Shown here: one piece after another, positions 1-11,465 of the stretch
How positions within the stretch are numbered: the stretch's first letter is position 1
Layout of the letters: every line of letters begins with the position of its first letter
Source of the DNA: Spirometra erinaceieuropaei
Lineage: Eukaryota > Platyhelminthes > Cestoda > Diphyllobothriidea > Diphyllobothriidae
Length of the DNA: 64,000 bases
Assembly: GCA_902702965.1 (NCBI GenBank)
Contig: CACRXP010000167.1
Location: 757,343 to 821,342, forward strand
Direction: 5' to 3'
Program-made: the position numbers and the translations under genes
The notes under the pieces: generated by a model
The model's database searches: none
Told to the model about the DNA's origin: nothing
What the model saw: the letters and a program-made list of their open reading frames with translations, nothing else

Positions 1-634
1 AAATTGATTTATGCATCATTCCTCCTAGAGCGCTTTTGTTTCGGCAGCTAGAACGCCGAGGATAAACGGTTGCCAAGGCAAGAGTAGTTTACACAAATCT
101 ATCCTCGCACGGAACCCATTCTAACCCATTCTACGAGCTGTGCTAAAACAAACTAATCAGCTAGGCATTATACCGCCTGAACTATGGCGGCTGCAAATTT
201 CGTGAGGTGACTTGACAGTTGTCATTAGAGGTGGGTTACAATAAATTTCTAGGTCTTGTCCACGGGCGCCAACTCACCATCTGGTGCGAGTTGAATAAAC
301 GATACTGTTGCACCGCCGCTCATCGTTTCTGAACTACGAGGGAAAGAATATGGACCATGTGGCAGCGCAGACTACCACCCTCTTTTCCCGCAACCCGTTT
401 GAGGACTAATCACCCACTCGCGTTATTCTTAGCCAGTTACGCTGTCATCATCTTAACTCAGAATATCCTTCAGAGACACTTGTTGCAGTAGAACAGTCTG
501 CAGGAATGTTAGGTAGAATGTAGGATATCTTCTTGCAAAGGACAGCTGACTTCATTTACTTATCAACACATCAGTCTCATAAATGTAAGTTTTAAGAGCG
601 ACCAGAAGGTTTAATTCTTTTCACCTAAATTCAG
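1..634 (+). other. 3' part of the last intron of mutarotase copy A
   Basis: No coding sequence is seen. The stretch ends in an acceptor AG at 633-634 directly before the mutarotase exon. It aligns along its whole length with 44577-44966, the corresponding intron end of copy B, including the first bases of the window, so the duplicated block must begin upstream of position 1. The alignment is interrupted by small indels. Confidence 0.75.
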
Positions 635-1379
635 GTTTGGACTATCAAAACGGACATGGGAGATTCTTGAATTGAAGTCAGACAGTGTCAAGTTTAAAAT
701 CTTCTCCCCTGATGGTGATGAGGGTTTTCCCGGCAACCTAACCGTTTATGTGAGCTATCGCATAACGGTCAACTCTGAGGAGAAAATCGAACTCTCCATC
801 GACTACTTCGCCAGCGTGGCAGGCGGCATCACTCCACTGAGTCTAACCAATCACACTTATTACAATCTGGCGGGTCACCTAGCGGGACCGGAGGCCCTGG
901 ACCGACACATCGCTTGCATCGCTGCGGACCGGCTTCTCGAGACCGAAGGCGATCTCATTCCCACGGGTCGAATCCAGAGGGTAGAAGAGGTGGACGGCGC
1001 AGATCTGCGCAAACCAGTTAGCCTGAAAGATGGTCTGCAGAAGATCCAGCCAGCACCGTTTCAGGGCTATGATGAGTACTACATCTTCAACCAGATTCCT
1101 CCAGATGAGGCCAAGGTAACCGTCTCGGAGCCAAATTCTGGCCGGCGGGTTGAGGCCTTCAGCGACCAGCTGGGAGTCCAGTTCTACACTGGCAATTGTC
1201 TGGAACCAAAAACTGATCCGGTGGGAAAAAATGGCTACAGTTACCCACAACACAGCGGTTTTTGCATTGAGTTGCATGGCTTCCCGGACGCAGTGAATAA
1301 ACCCAATTTCCCACAGTGCTTTATTATTCCCAATGGGAAGCCCTACACTCAGAAGTCAAAGTATGTGTTCTCCTTCTAA
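635..1379 (+). CDS. GALM: Galactose mutarotase (aldose 1-epimerase), last exon, copy A
   Basis: Terminal exon encoding about 248 residues of a galactose mutarotase, the cytosolic enzyme that interconverts alpha and beta anomers of galactose and glucose ahead of the Leloir pathway. The exon follows a CAG acceptor at 632-634. Its first base completes a split codon, then the frame reads FGLSKRTWEI and stays open to TAA at 1377-1379. The family signatures TNHTYYNLAG (His codon 852-854, equivalent to the catalytic acid), GYDEYY (Asp) and FCIELHGFPDAVN (catalytic base Glu) are present, as is the usual GVQFYTGN segment. The first exon, with the substrate-binding LHGG histidine, must lie upstream of the window. 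The exon is 745 nt, exactly the length of the copy B exon, with no frameshift or stop, so it looks functional. No AATAAA was seen in the first 100 bases of the 3' flank. Confidence 0.93.
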
Positions 1380-2708
1380 CTGCATGACTCCTATCTAGCC
1401 ACAAGGTCTGCCTGACGACTTAGATGACTTAGTTTTACTCCTTATCCTTTTTCCAACTGCCTCTTCGACAGTAAGGCGGCGCGCTTGTCCTCAGTCATGT
1501 TTTTTAGACGGACACGTCCTTATTCGCGCTTTTCGCGTCTAATCCTGGACTTGACCGTGCAGAGGATATGGTTCCTCATATATTTTGGCCCTTTAAAGCT
1601 TGCCATGTGGTGGTTCTGTGCGAATCTTTCCATCTCAAATTATTTTACTGTCGCAATTGGTTGCAATTATAGTGTTAAACCAATCACATCTCTCTGTCAC
1701 ATGGGAATGTCATTCACTGATTCATCTCCTTTTACTGAACGGACTACAAGTGATTTCTTCTTGTTGTACAGCTGCAGTCCACAGATTTGGCGGTTGGCCG
1801 CATAGAGACGAGCAACTGATACTCCCAGTGCTGCTGACAAAGGGACTGGAATTATCGTTTCAGCTTGCCTGCTGCAGTCGTTTGGTGATGAATCAACCGC
1901 AGACTCTGAGATGCCGGCTCACTCGGTTGTCGAACACTTGGGTTAGGAATGTTTTACTTGAACCAGGAGTCAACGCCTTCTCAACCACATACGGCTATTT
2001 CAGTCTCCTCGTCAGGAAGACATTTTAATCACATTTCCGACGCACCATGTCACATGCCCCTTACTTTTCCTTTGTGACTTGGAAGGTAATGTGATAGGGC
2101 ATGGGAGTAAGTGCCTTTGCGAAGTTACATTCCCAAAGAGTGCCTACTTATTTGATTTAGGTAGCTGTAAAAACAAGTTTTACGGCGGATTGGATAGGAA
2201 ATGATACGTGGACTGCAGAACTCATTGGCGTGTTTGGGTTTACTGGGCGAGACTGACCGCATGAACACGGCATCAATTTTTTCGGAAATGGAATAAGCGT
2301 ACTGAGTCAGCGCTGGATGTGTGTGCGAAGCCAGCAGGCCTACGCACCAGTTCAGAGCGTGCAAAGTATTGGTGAGTTCATAGCTATACGGGGTAATCGT
2401 TAGACGCGCCTACACAAACCAAAGACGCATACGTAGCCCGACACGAAGTTGTTTACTTCCGCGAGTTAGTTGACGCATGGGGCCACCAATCGGGGTGTCT
2501 ATGCGAACGCATCCATGCGAATAAATGCGTGACTAAGAGGAAACCAATTGAAGATAAGAAGATTGGCGGAGACGGTAACAAAAGGCATAAAGGCGACCTT
2601 GTTGGTGGCTGGTACAAAGACGGCTGTGGACTATAAAATCCGTTAGAAACATTGTATATGGCGTAGGCAAAGACTGCATGGATCCACACGTCAATGGGCC
2701 TTGCAGAT

Positions 2709-3650
2709 AAGTTTATTTGAAGTAATATTTCCCCGGAATGAATTAAAAGCAAGCATAGACAGCAGAATTTATTGGAACCAATAGATTTCGCGACGGCTTA
2801 TCAACTGCAGCCTGTCGTTGCATGACACAGATACCAAATGAAAAAAGTACAAAGGCTTGAACTTCCACGGAGAAAATCAATATAAAACAGCAAGGTTATC
2901 GTATACTGCACGTAGACTAATCAATAAAATGGCAACTTGAAAACGTAACATAGGAAAGAAAACGGGAACACGCCGAGAGATTGCACAAAGAAAAGGGCTC
3001 CGATTTATGAGGACAAGCTGAGGTTTACCACGTGGTCTAACTGTTTGCATAGGTCAGGTCTCTGCCAGCCTATAAGTATGCGAGTTGTTCCTGCCCGGAT
3101 TTATACTAGAAAAGATGTTTTAGGGTCAACCGAATGACCGCTATCTAGGAGGTGCTTTGTGATAGAAGACCGTGGAATTTTATTCGCCTGCTTTAGAAGC
3201 CATTTAGGCAGGTGTTCCACTGACCTGGCTTCCAGTCGCCTTTGCGTTAGCCCAATGTACTTGCATTCGTAAGTGCATGTGAATTCGTAAACACAGTTTG
3301 ACGTGGCGTGCAATGGCAGTGCATCCTTCGCCCGTGGAACTTGGATAGCCTTAGTGGGGCTGCTAAATATGAGTTCAGCTGAATTGTATGTTTTTGCATT
3401 GGCGCACCTCAATCGTCGATGTTGGTATTTGAAATGTTGCCACCCTTAAAGGGTAAAAATATTACAACGGGCTTTTTCGGAACTGACTGCTCCGTCAGGT
3501 TTGGCCGTAAAGTGTTGCCGTTGTTTGAATCACATAAGCAGACAATCTATGGGAATGTAATTCACGGGGTTTATTTATTCTCGTTTCCAATCGGTAATGG
3601 GACGGTATATTTTGGTTGAGGGAGTTTAGCAGAAGATCTCATTGGAACCA
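2709..3650 (-). mobile_element. Penelope-like element fragment inserted in duplication copy A
   Basis: About 860 bp absent from the equivalent place in copy B (47672-47750). It contains a minus-strand endonuclease C-terminus at 3010-3412. The simplest reading is an insertion after the duplication; a deletion from copy B is the alternative. The remaining sequence (2709-3000 and 3420-3650) is A/T-rich with no recognisable coding. Exact insertion ends and a target-site duplication could not be read. Confidence 0.6.
3010..3412 (-). pseudogene. GIY-YIG endonuclease C-terminus of a Penelope-like retroelement
   Basis: The minus-strand reading contains CVYEFTCTYECKYIGLTQRR followed by LEARSVEHLPKWL. 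This has the paired cysteines, YIG, the conserved Arg and the EH of the GIY-YIG domain of Penelope-like elements. It continues through SSITKHLLDSGHSVDP and then, after a break near 3105, through a degenerate PDLCKQLDHVVNLS ending near 3010. Only the domain C-terminal to the reverse transcriptase survives, so the copy is 5'-truncated and cannot be autonomous. A related fragment in the opposite orientation is at 33775-33967 and shares the SSITKHLLDSGHSVDPKTSF stretch. Confidence 0.85.
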
Positions 3651-4632
3651 ACTTCGTAATTGAGAGTGTCTAGGAGCGGACTACGTCGAGGTAAAAATTT
3701 AGTGGCTATTTCAACCCAATCTGAAAAAGAAGCAAAAAGTAGACTGTTCGAACGTCATCATAATTTCCGAGCGATCCTCTCCGCCTTTCCTCCTAGCTGG
3801 CGAGACTGATAGTCACCGTCCACGGCCGCAAACACTTTTCTGCGGAAATCAGGTAACCGTACGCATATGGACTTTATCGAAGACATTACTAGTACTACGG
3901 TAGGGCGTCCTCGTATACCTTAACCCACTCAGCCCAATTGACATTAAATCTCTCATCCGCTGACGGCGCACCTCATGTGGGCCCGGTTGCTGCTCGCTGA
4001 TTACTCATTCGGCAAAAAAATCAACCGGCATTGGTCCAGCGCCAGCCATTTACCGCTGTAATCTCTCCGCAGGCATAAAGGCTGTTCGGTCAACTTTCTC
4101 CTCTTGATTTAGAAATGCACAATAATAGTCAGTAACACTCGACACTGAATGCCGCATCCACCATCTAACCTGTGGGTCGCATAGGGCTAATTTCGAAAAA
4201 ACGGTCTCGTTGATCCCATTCTCACACCCTCTGCCCCAGTGCACTTATTCAACCGGTGTCCAAATCAGAATGGTAAAACAGTGAGCCGCAGTGGTCTCTT
4301 GATAATCGATACACTGTTTCAGTTCTGGCGAATCTCCTTTCACAAATAAAGCTTATTTTTCCTCTTGCATGGGAACGTCACCTAGTTGACAACAACCCCC
4401 TAAAGACTTGTCCGATCGATACGCAGCGATCCAAGTTCCGAGATGGTTTTCTAATTATTCGCGCTCTGTGCACCAGCGCATAGAGTCTGACAGAGGAAAC
4501 TCGATGCATCCGTAGACACGCTTAAGATTTCTGTAGTGCTTATGCTCAGCTACAGATGGCTCTGAAAATAGACAATTATATTTGACAAAGCAAAACGCAA
4601 AAACAACCCGAGACGTTTATATTTTAAGACAA

Positions 4633-4791
4633 ATGCTAAACAGGCCCTATAGTCTGGGGGTTTCATGCCTAGTTTCTAAAACAATGTCTGCGCCCAGTGA
4701 GAATGGGTTACATCAAAGATTCAAACATCAAATGCCCAGTGACAGTTTGGTTATGGCGGACAATGGTGTCCATCGAATGTTCCACATTCAG
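4633..4791 (+). other. 53-codon block open and indel-free in both duplicates (possible exon)
   Basis: This block and 48836-48994 are both exactly 159 nt and both stay open in the same frame. They share a peptide pattern LNR-Y, LVS, MSAP or VSAP, RF-HQM, and GVHRMFHI. Each is followed by a GT after CAG or a CAG-GTACGC-like donor. Surrounding duplicated sequence has accumulated indels, so a clean frame here could mean coding constraint, but 159 bp is short enough for chance. I do not recognise the peptide. Confidence 0.3.
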
Positions 4792-4954
4792 GTGTGCGCA
4801 GGGACAGTGGCTTGGTGGATTCTAGGGTTGATTACTTAGGAAATCCTGCCCGGGCAGTCAGCTCACTGTACCAGATTTTGTGGATTCCAGACGTTGCAGT
4901 AGACTGGGCGGGTAACTTGAGTCAAATGTGATTTAACTCACGTCGTCCGGCGGG

Positions 4955-5033
4955 GCCTCGTAACTCAGGTAGCTAGAGCGTTGGTTGTACTAAGGCCTTC
5001 CCCTGCTGTCTTGTGTTCGAATCCCACCGAGGC
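4955..5033 (+). repeat. tRNA-like sequence (tRNA pseudogene or SINE head)
   Basis: The ends GCCTCGT and CCGAGGC can pair at six of seven positions like an acceptor stem. Inside are an A-box-like TAACTCAGGTAGCTAGAG stretch and a perfect B-box, GTTCGAATCC, in a T-arm setting. I could not fold a convincing anticodon stem, so a functional tRNA is unlikely. Confidence 0.5.
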
Positions 5034-5270
5034 TCCGAGTTGTTCACGATTGAGTCAGTATGAACGCCAAGGCAAGCTGCCCTTTGTATTCCTCGGCACA
5101 TTGGCTGACCACCAAGAAGTTATCGATGTAGGCGTACGCAAACGATAGGCCAGGTAGGACATTTTCAATGGACCTCCGGCACGTTTGCTCGGCATCGCAA
5201 AGACCGGAAGGCATGCAGATTAAAAGAGGCCAAAGGGTGGAATGACGGCGGTTTTTGTGGTATTGTCAGG
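5034..5270 (-). pseudogene. Ty3/gypsy-type reverse transcriptase fragment
   Basis: Read on the minus strand, a broken frame gives KTAVIPPFGLF, then after a frameshift HMPSGLCDAEQT, then LPGLSFAYAYIDNFLVVS. These match the order and spacing of the Ty3/gypsy reverse transcriptase blocks (TPFGLFEF, RMPFGL-NA-QTF, YIDD-LV). The catalytic YIDD has become YIDN and there is a frameshift and an in-frame stop, so this is a dead scrap. No long terminal repeats were found on either side. Confidence 0.75.
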
Positions 5271-6108
5271 CCTCTTTGTGGCGATTGCAAGTTTTCATTC
5301 TTGGTCCCGCTTCTCATCTCTAATATTGCAAACTGTTCCATCCGATACAAAAGGTTTCCAACTCTGTGAACAAGGAAAACTTAACATATGATCATGAGCG
5401 ATCATGTCCCCGCCAGTAGCTTAATCTTGGATAACGTCTTGTGCTATAAGTGCATCCCACCTCGTGTAACTCGTGCCTTTGACGTTCTATCAGTTTGGGA
5501 AACACTGCAATGACATTAAATAGTAATTAATTATGTATCCGCAAGTTGCGAATTAACTCTGCGCTCCAATGACCAAGACTATGGAACGGATGTCTTTTCC
5601 ATGAGATAGAATAGGAAGAATTTTTTATGCTCAGTATGATTACCTTTTTGTAGAATGTTCAATGGCAAAGGTACAAAATCATCAGAAATGGAGAAATGCA
5701 CTTTCGCCGCAAATGATTTGCCGCTAAATTTGTATGAGTGTCTCGCAAAACTTACGCGTTTCTCTTGCCAATAGTTCTCTGAGCGCTGATCGACGCCTTT
5801 CGTTCAGAATGCAGTAGGGTATGACTCTAACCGTTACAACTTACGGGCCTATCTTCTTATCACATCTTGACTTGACAAATGTAATAAAAATGTCTTAGTG
5901 TGTTGGTGGGCTTTTCAGTTACGGATTATTGGATACACACCCTCTTTGTCCTCATGTAGCCTATTTCCCTAATATATGATTGGCAAGTCGGGCTGTTTTG
6001 ACGTCATATAACACCGCAGTTAACCGGTCTTATTGCCTAAAGGTCACTAAGAGATCGCTTTAATGCAGCTCCCCGATCTATTTTAACAAAGGTGGCGTCT
6101 ACCTTTTA
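5271..6108. other. No gene recognised
   Basis: A/T-rich sequence with short ORFs only. No repeat shared with the rest of the window was noticed. Confidence 0.5.
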
Positions 6109-6120
6109 GCGATTCGTCAG

Positions 6121-6267
6121 GCCCCCCGGCGTCGTGAACTGGACCTGAACTCTAGTCTGGGTCGTCTCACGCCGGATGGAGCACTCGTCAGTCAGTTGAC
6201 AAAGGGTCCGGACGAGAAGGAAGCTGAAGCCTTGATCGATTCAGTCGGTGGGTGGATCGTAGGAAAA
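6121..6267 (+). other. Possible exon of unknown gene
   Basis: A 49-codon open stretch follows an acceptor-like TCGTCAG. It encodes a polar peptide including ELDLNSSLGRLTPDGALV and KGPDEKEAEALIDSVGGW. The composition is protein-like and G/C-richer than its neighbours. Possible donors are weak (GTTGTA at 6268 or GTAGGA at 6259). No family is recognised and no partner exon is certain, so this may be chance or a decayed repeat ORF. Confidence 0.3.
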
Positions 6268-6471
6268 GTTGTACGCATTTTCTGATTTTGGGCGCCAATT
6301 ATGCATTTATCTGCTTTTACAACGTCCTGCATACTCATTCTTGTCTGAGATGACATGATTATTGTTTCCGTGACGCCAACCTGCGCTCTTATGTCCAGTT
6401 CTTCACGAACAGCGTCTGGCAGTCTTAGTATGACAGTGAAAAATCACCTCCGACAGACTGGAGAGGACTAG

Positions 6472-7465
6472 AGAGGGCGGGTTAACTCGTGAAATGTCAA
6501 CCAAAATTCCAAAATGTGTTTTCGTTTCGAAAAGATTAATTAAGTAGGATTGTAAAATTTATCATCTTGAAGCATAATTCTGTAATAATTCAGTTACCAC
6601 GGGATGCTGATTTTCGAACGAACATCTTTCCAGTCGCATGCAAAAACCACACTTTGTATAAAATGACTATTTAGATGGCATGCATTTTTTCGTGGATTTT
6701 CGATGCCCTTAAAAATTCAATCACATTTCATGGAAAGCATGTATAAAAATATCCATTCTTTTGCACATTCGGTAGAAAATTGTGCCTTCTTTCAATTTTA
6801 TTCTCGAAGAAGCGGTAAAATTCGGGATCCAAAAACTTCTCCAATTCTCGAATAATTTTAAACCCGACCTGTCGTCACACTTGCATTCAGGCTTTCCAAA
6901 CTATCAGCTGTATATTTTCCGCGTGCGAAAAACCATACATTTCTCTACGGTATAAAGAGGAAGCCAAATCAGGTTCATAAAATTTGGCAGTGGATTTGAG
7001 CTATATTGTTAACTTTACAAGCCACATTGGTAAATGCAGAAGCACGAATTTTTATAAACGGCCATTTCACGGAATTAAAAAATCTCACAGTTAGAAACTT
7101 TTTGAAACCCGAATTTTACTCTGTTTTCGAGTATAATATTTAAAGAAGACGCAGTTTTCTACCGAATGAGCAAAAGGATGGATATTTTTATACATGCTTT
7201 CCATGAAATATAATGGAATCTTTAAGGGCATCGAAAATCAATGAAAAAAATGCATGATACTCAAGTAGTCATTTTTTACAAAGTGTCCTTTTTGCATGCG
7301 GCCGGAAAGATTTTCTTTCGAAAGTCAGCATCCTGGGGTAACTAATTTATTGTAGAATTACGCTTCAAGATGATAAATTTCACAACCCTACTTAATTAAT
7401 CTTTCGAAACGAAAGCGCCTTTCGGAATTTCGGTTGACATTACATGAGTTAGCCCACCTACTTTA
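6472..7465. mobile_element. Fold-back element with long terminal inverted repeats, copy 1
   Basis: The first ~380 bases recur in reverse complement in the last ~380. For example, AAGATTAATTAAGTAG near 6530 answers CTACTTAATTAATCTT near 7385, and ATGGAAAGCATGTATAAA near 6730 answers its complement near 7195. The ends read GGGTTAACTCGTGA and, inverted, GGGCTAACTCATG. No coding frame is seen inside. Four further copies lie at about 25935, 27200, 40775 and 42600. Non-autonomous; the mobilising transposase is not in the window. Confidence 0.85.
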
Positions 7466-8619
7466 CATCGCCAGTGGTAGCTCTGAATTGTCAATAACTG
7501 TCACGTTGGTGAACTGGAAACGCCTGCTGGCGGATCAATTAATCGAAATGCGGCGTGCTTGACGTTGTGCCGTCTTTGACAGTTACGAGTCTCGCCCCTC
7601 CTTCTTCTCATTCTTGCCATTGTGGCAACTTTGCGGCCTTTCCTCATGTTTTAATTAACCGGCGCTAAAATGCACATGGTCTGCGTGAAGGAAACTGATT
7701 TTTAAAAATACCTTTTTATTAGCGGAACGGGCCACTTAAAATAGTTTTTTTATGTTCGATCTTTTGAGCCAAGAATGGATACAAGACAATGTTAGCTCAA
7801 AACTTTCTCAGACACTCGCGTTAGCACGCGTGTGGTCGGCTACCTCCACCTTTCCCATGCGAATTATCCGTCGACGCATTCCGAGGTGTCCTTTTGTACT
7901 AACTGATGCGAAGTTGAGAAATCGATTTCAAGAAACGCGACTGGCGATTATGCTTCAAAACGACTGGGAATCAGTAAACGTTTTGGTACTACAGTAGCCT
8001 GTATATTCATCTACTAACTTGCAAGAGAAAGTAGGCTTCTACAGAACGATTATATGGCATGCTACATGTTTGATAGTAAATGGATGATGCATAATACTTG
8101 AGTAGCGCTTCTATGCCGAGGGCGATCGAAAATGGAGTCTAGAAAATCTCTAATGTCATGGAGGCCCCACTCAAACAATGCGTCCCGTTCGAATGAGTAA
8201 AGTTCATGCGAGTTATTAGGCAAGTTATACCAGAGACCGTTTCAGAGGCCAAGCTGATGACCTTCCGCCAAGCACGTTTGTTAGGCATGGTGGTCCTGTA
8301 ACAAAGGTCGGACAGTAATTCGCGTTTATGTCGAGGTTACCTTGGGTCAAGGCCGTGCAGACCTCTCTTTGTTCGGCGCTAGAGCTGTTTAATGAACGCC
8401 AGCGCACAAAAGAGACCTCTTTGTTGACGGCGCCACGGCGTCTCCAGAGCTCGCTTGACGTTGGAAATAAAATTAATGCAAGCATTCGGCTTTAATTTTG
8501 GTCTGTGTTTGTTACAGTTTATTCTGAAAAAGCATTCCCGGAGACTCTTTTTGGTGCGTTTCTTAGGCGATTAAAGTACTCCAAATTAAATATGTACTTA
8601 TTTCCTGTCCCAACTCGTG
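7466..8619. other. No gene recognised
   Basis: Only short ORFs without splice support or family motifs. No repeat copy recognised. Confidence 0.5.
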
Positions 8620-8830
8620 TATTTGGCGGTAGGACATTTCCGATAAGGATAAGAGAGACTGGGATGACCATTTCTAACCCATTAGGCGTCATCATCCAGT
8701 CTTACCCAAGCCCAGGGTTGCGGGACCCGACCTCGATCTTGAGTTGCTTAGTCATTGAGCTCAGTAAGTCTAAAACTCTACCAACTGAACCACGTGCTCC
8801 TTTTCCTGTCGGTCGCTATCGCGTATTGGC
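8620..8830 (-). mobile_element. tRNA-derived SINE (diverged)
   Basis: Minus-strand order is a tRNA-like head followed by the family tail. The head has an A-box TGGTTCAGTTGGTAGAG near 8795; the B-box is mutated. The tail is the conserved segment whose plus strand reads GAGACTGGGATGACCATTTC near 8650. The same tail is shared with copies at 10455, 37026, 50690 and 52837. Diverged from the better copies. Confidence 0.7.
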
Positions 8831-9369
8831 GCATATTTTCGCCTTTCCCCGTATGATTGGCCGCGTCATGATTTTGTCTTGAAGGTCCGAATATGTGGTG
8901 TCCACCAAAAAAACTGCACCTTGTGACAATCATTCTACACGGAGAAATCAACCTGTTGAGCGCAAACACGGCTGCTACAGGTCGACCGATTTTCGTGCTT
9001 CTACTCAACCATCAGTAATGACTACCGAAGTTATAAACAATCCCTCACCCCATCGAGCTTTGCTGCTAATCTATTGGGCGAGACCCAGAATGTCAATACG
9101 TAATGCATGAATTGATTTATTGATCCGACCCCTTCAGAACTTTAGTACAAACACCGCGACTTCGCCATATAGCGCCCCGATCACCTACTGCTAGGGCTGG
9201 TCGAGGATATCCCATCCTAATTTCCTCTTCCTTTTCGCTCTGCGCCAAAATGTGTGCATGGATTGGCAAACATGACTGGCGCCTCGACCGCCGCAGGGAA
9301 CCATGTTCCTCGCGTGCCGCATGAAGTGTTCGTAGTGCAGCTGACTTGTCTGAGCATCAGTTTGTAGTG
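8831..9369. other. No gene recognised
   Basis: Short ORFs only; nothing with a family motif. Confidence 0.45.
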
Positions 9370-9530
9370 GGGCTGACTTGCGCAGCGCCTACCGCACTCT
9401 CTCCTGCCCTCTCACCTTTCCCCGGTAGCCAGGCATTGTCAAAGCGGCCAGATGCGTGCGCGAGCGCTATGGTCCACAAAACTAAGCGACCCCTCTACGT
9501 GTGCCACACACACGACCTGGTGTCCACAAT
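9370..9530 (+). repeat. Possible diverged copy of dispersed repeat R2
   Basis: CCTACCGCACTCTC near 9388 and GTGTGCCACACACACGAC near 9500 occur in the same order and similar spacing as in the better R2 copy at 15640-16060. Similarity is patchy between them. Confidence 0.4.
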
Positions 9531-10450
9531 ATGCACCTGACTATTTTAAGGTTGAATCGCATCTAAATTCAGCGAGAGTGTCATGAAGGCCACACCAAGG
9601 GGCTCTTGTAGCCTAAAACTCACTCCTCAGCAGGAGCGAGTTATCCCGTCAGTTGCCAACTTTCCAAGCTACGACGTCCAGCCCGTCGGGTTTGATATAT
9701 TGAGGAATGCCTTAATATGCCTCGCGAATGAGTCCCCTAGCGTCGATTTCATTCCCTCTATCTTCTCCCGCACACCTGTCGACTGTTCGAGCCTGTCAAC
9801 CAGCTCTTGATGCAATTCGGCGCAGTGGCCGACGCGACATGAAGACCAGTGCCTAAGGTCTGCCAACACAGGCATGCATGGCCGTAGCTACAGGCTTGTG
9901 CGGAGTCAGCTCCGCTCGATAAACGCGTATCGTGAGGCAGTCTGACCGCCCTATTGTTCCAGAGCATTTACAGTGCAGCACCTTTTGGAGGCTAAGTAAC
10001 GAAGAACCAGTCACGTTGTGACATGCGCAAGCTAAGTTCATGGCCATCTCCGACTGGCTTGATTTGGTCGTGTTACTGGCGGGTGTGGGAAGGGAAGGTG
10101 AGGTCCGTGTTGAGGAGGCTTATTCTATCATAGTCCACTTCCTGAGGTGATGGTGGTCATCATCGTTTTTTTCGGAAGCGACTTGTTTCAATTTGATGCA
10201 CGTACTGTGGCTCACTGACCCCGCGAATGAAAGTCGAAACCCTGTGACAGCTCTGTGCCATATTATCGTTTATACCTAACTATTTTAGTTTCTCTATTTG
10301 CCAAGCATTTCCTTAACTCGCATTTATTTACTGTTTTTTAAGTTGGTGTTTATGTAACGGTTACGCGGACACTCCGACTGATCTGCGTTTCGATTTCACT
10401 AACTGACTTTTCACCCACTGCCTTTGCTCTTGACTGTGCGGCGTTGACAA
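9531..10450. other. No gene recognised
   Basis: A minus-strand open stretch at 9669-9875 has a coiled-coil-like composition (ELVDRLEQSTGVREKIEGMK), but it lacks convincing splice sites and family identity. Otherwise nothing. Confidence 0.4.
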
Positions 10451-10454
10451 TTAA

Positions 10455-10535
10455 GGCATTCAGTATGTTATTACCGATAAAGACAAGGGAGACTGGAATG
10501 GTCATTAAGTCAGTTTTAACGTGGTTATACCGCTT
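10455..10535 (-). repeat. SINE 3' tail fragment
   Basis: ATTACCGATAAAGACAAGGG and GAGACTGGAATGGTCATT match the conserved tail of the SINEs at 37026 and 52837. The tRNA-like part is missing. Confidence 0.7.
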
Positions 10536-10985
10536 GGCTTTTCTCAACTTGGTTTTTTGCGTGGGATCGCGTTATCGGTCGACAAGACCCGCTAAAGCCC
10601 TCTACGGCTGTGTCACCCTGGAAGATAGCCACTCTTCTGTTGCCGTGGAAAAGTCAGAAAATAAATTTCCAACGGTCGTTTCGCAAGGTAGTCTTTGAGA
10701 TATAAAAGACTGCATGCACACAAAATTACTAAACAACTCAGTCCCTTGTTTCGCCACTTTTCTGTCACCGCATGACGCTATTTTGGCCCATTACTGGGCC
10801 TCTCAGCGTGCTCTTCATTGTATTATAGCGCACGGTGCTTCATGTCTGCGTCTGGGACTTGTCATATCCCCTCTTCTCCTAAGATGTTCATGTGCCAAAA
10901 TTTGCTGCTTTTGGAATAGTCACGGTTCCACTCGGGAAGCCCCACTTTATCCTTTAGGTCCACTCCAGGACAGTAGCAGTGGTTC
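10536..10985. other. No gene recognised
   Basis: Short ORFs on both strands only; no motif or repeat match seen. Confidence 0.45.
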
Positions 10986-10989
10986 GCCC

Positions 10990-11085
10990 AGCAACAAATA
11001 ATAAATAATTCACTTTGACCCAACTGTAAAAAACTCGGTGCCGAATTCTTCACAGATGGGTCAAAGTGGATTATTTGAAATCTGC
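10990..11085. repeat. Short inverted repeat
   Basis: Arms of about 20 nt (AATAATTCACTTTGACCCA near 11002 and its complement near 11055-11075, one mismatch) flank a loop of about 35 nt. It is bordered by AATAATAAATAATT motifs near 10999 and 11099. It could be a small hairpin transposon remnant. Confidence 0.55.
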
Positions 11086-11465
11086 CATAACACCTTAAAA
11101 ATAATAAATAATTAAGGTGAATTACGGACAAAATAAATTGCTAGCATGATCATTTTGGACCTCCCCGCTACTGTCGACCAGCTTTACCCGAATGCTGGTT
11201 CGAGAAACCCCGGGTTCGTGGCTGAGCAGAGCTGGCGTCATAAGGCTTCTTGCTTGCCAGAAGGAGCTTTAGGCGCGGCAGAATAAACGACTTAGAACAA
11301 CTCAGAAGTCACTGAGATGGCAGGGCGAAGCCCTACATGATTGTGCACCAACGAAGTTGATCTCATTGGTAGCAAGTGTTCATTTTGACTGAATGTCATA
11401 TCCCCTCGCAGTCAGCCGTCTCCCTGGTCCTCAGGTACACCCTCGTCATTCTACTCTTCCTCCAG

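Larger units (their letters stand above)
1..4805 (+). repeat. Segmental duplication, copy A (partner 44577-49015)
   Basis: Collinear similarity with 44577-49015 covers the intron end, the mutarotase exon and about 3.4 kb of 3' flank. Matching landmarks include the exon itself, the stretch near 2400-2540 against 46895-47030, the stretch near 3890-4400 against 48080-48590, and the block at 4633-4791 against 48836-48994. Collinearity stops near 4800 (49010 in the partner). Two large differences break the alignment. About 860 bp of Penelope-like sequence is extra here between roughly 2709 and 3650. About 460 bp is extra in the partner at roughly 47097-47556. Outside the exon the duplicated flank (1380-2700 and 3650-4630) shows no recognisable gene. 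Confidence 0.9.

Noticed and set aside
879..1277. 132-codon minus-strand frame
   Set aside because: Antisense shadow of the copy A exon.
4955..5033. Functional tRNA gene
   Set aside because: B-box and acceptor ends fit, but the anticodon arm does not fold convincingly and the A-box is poor.
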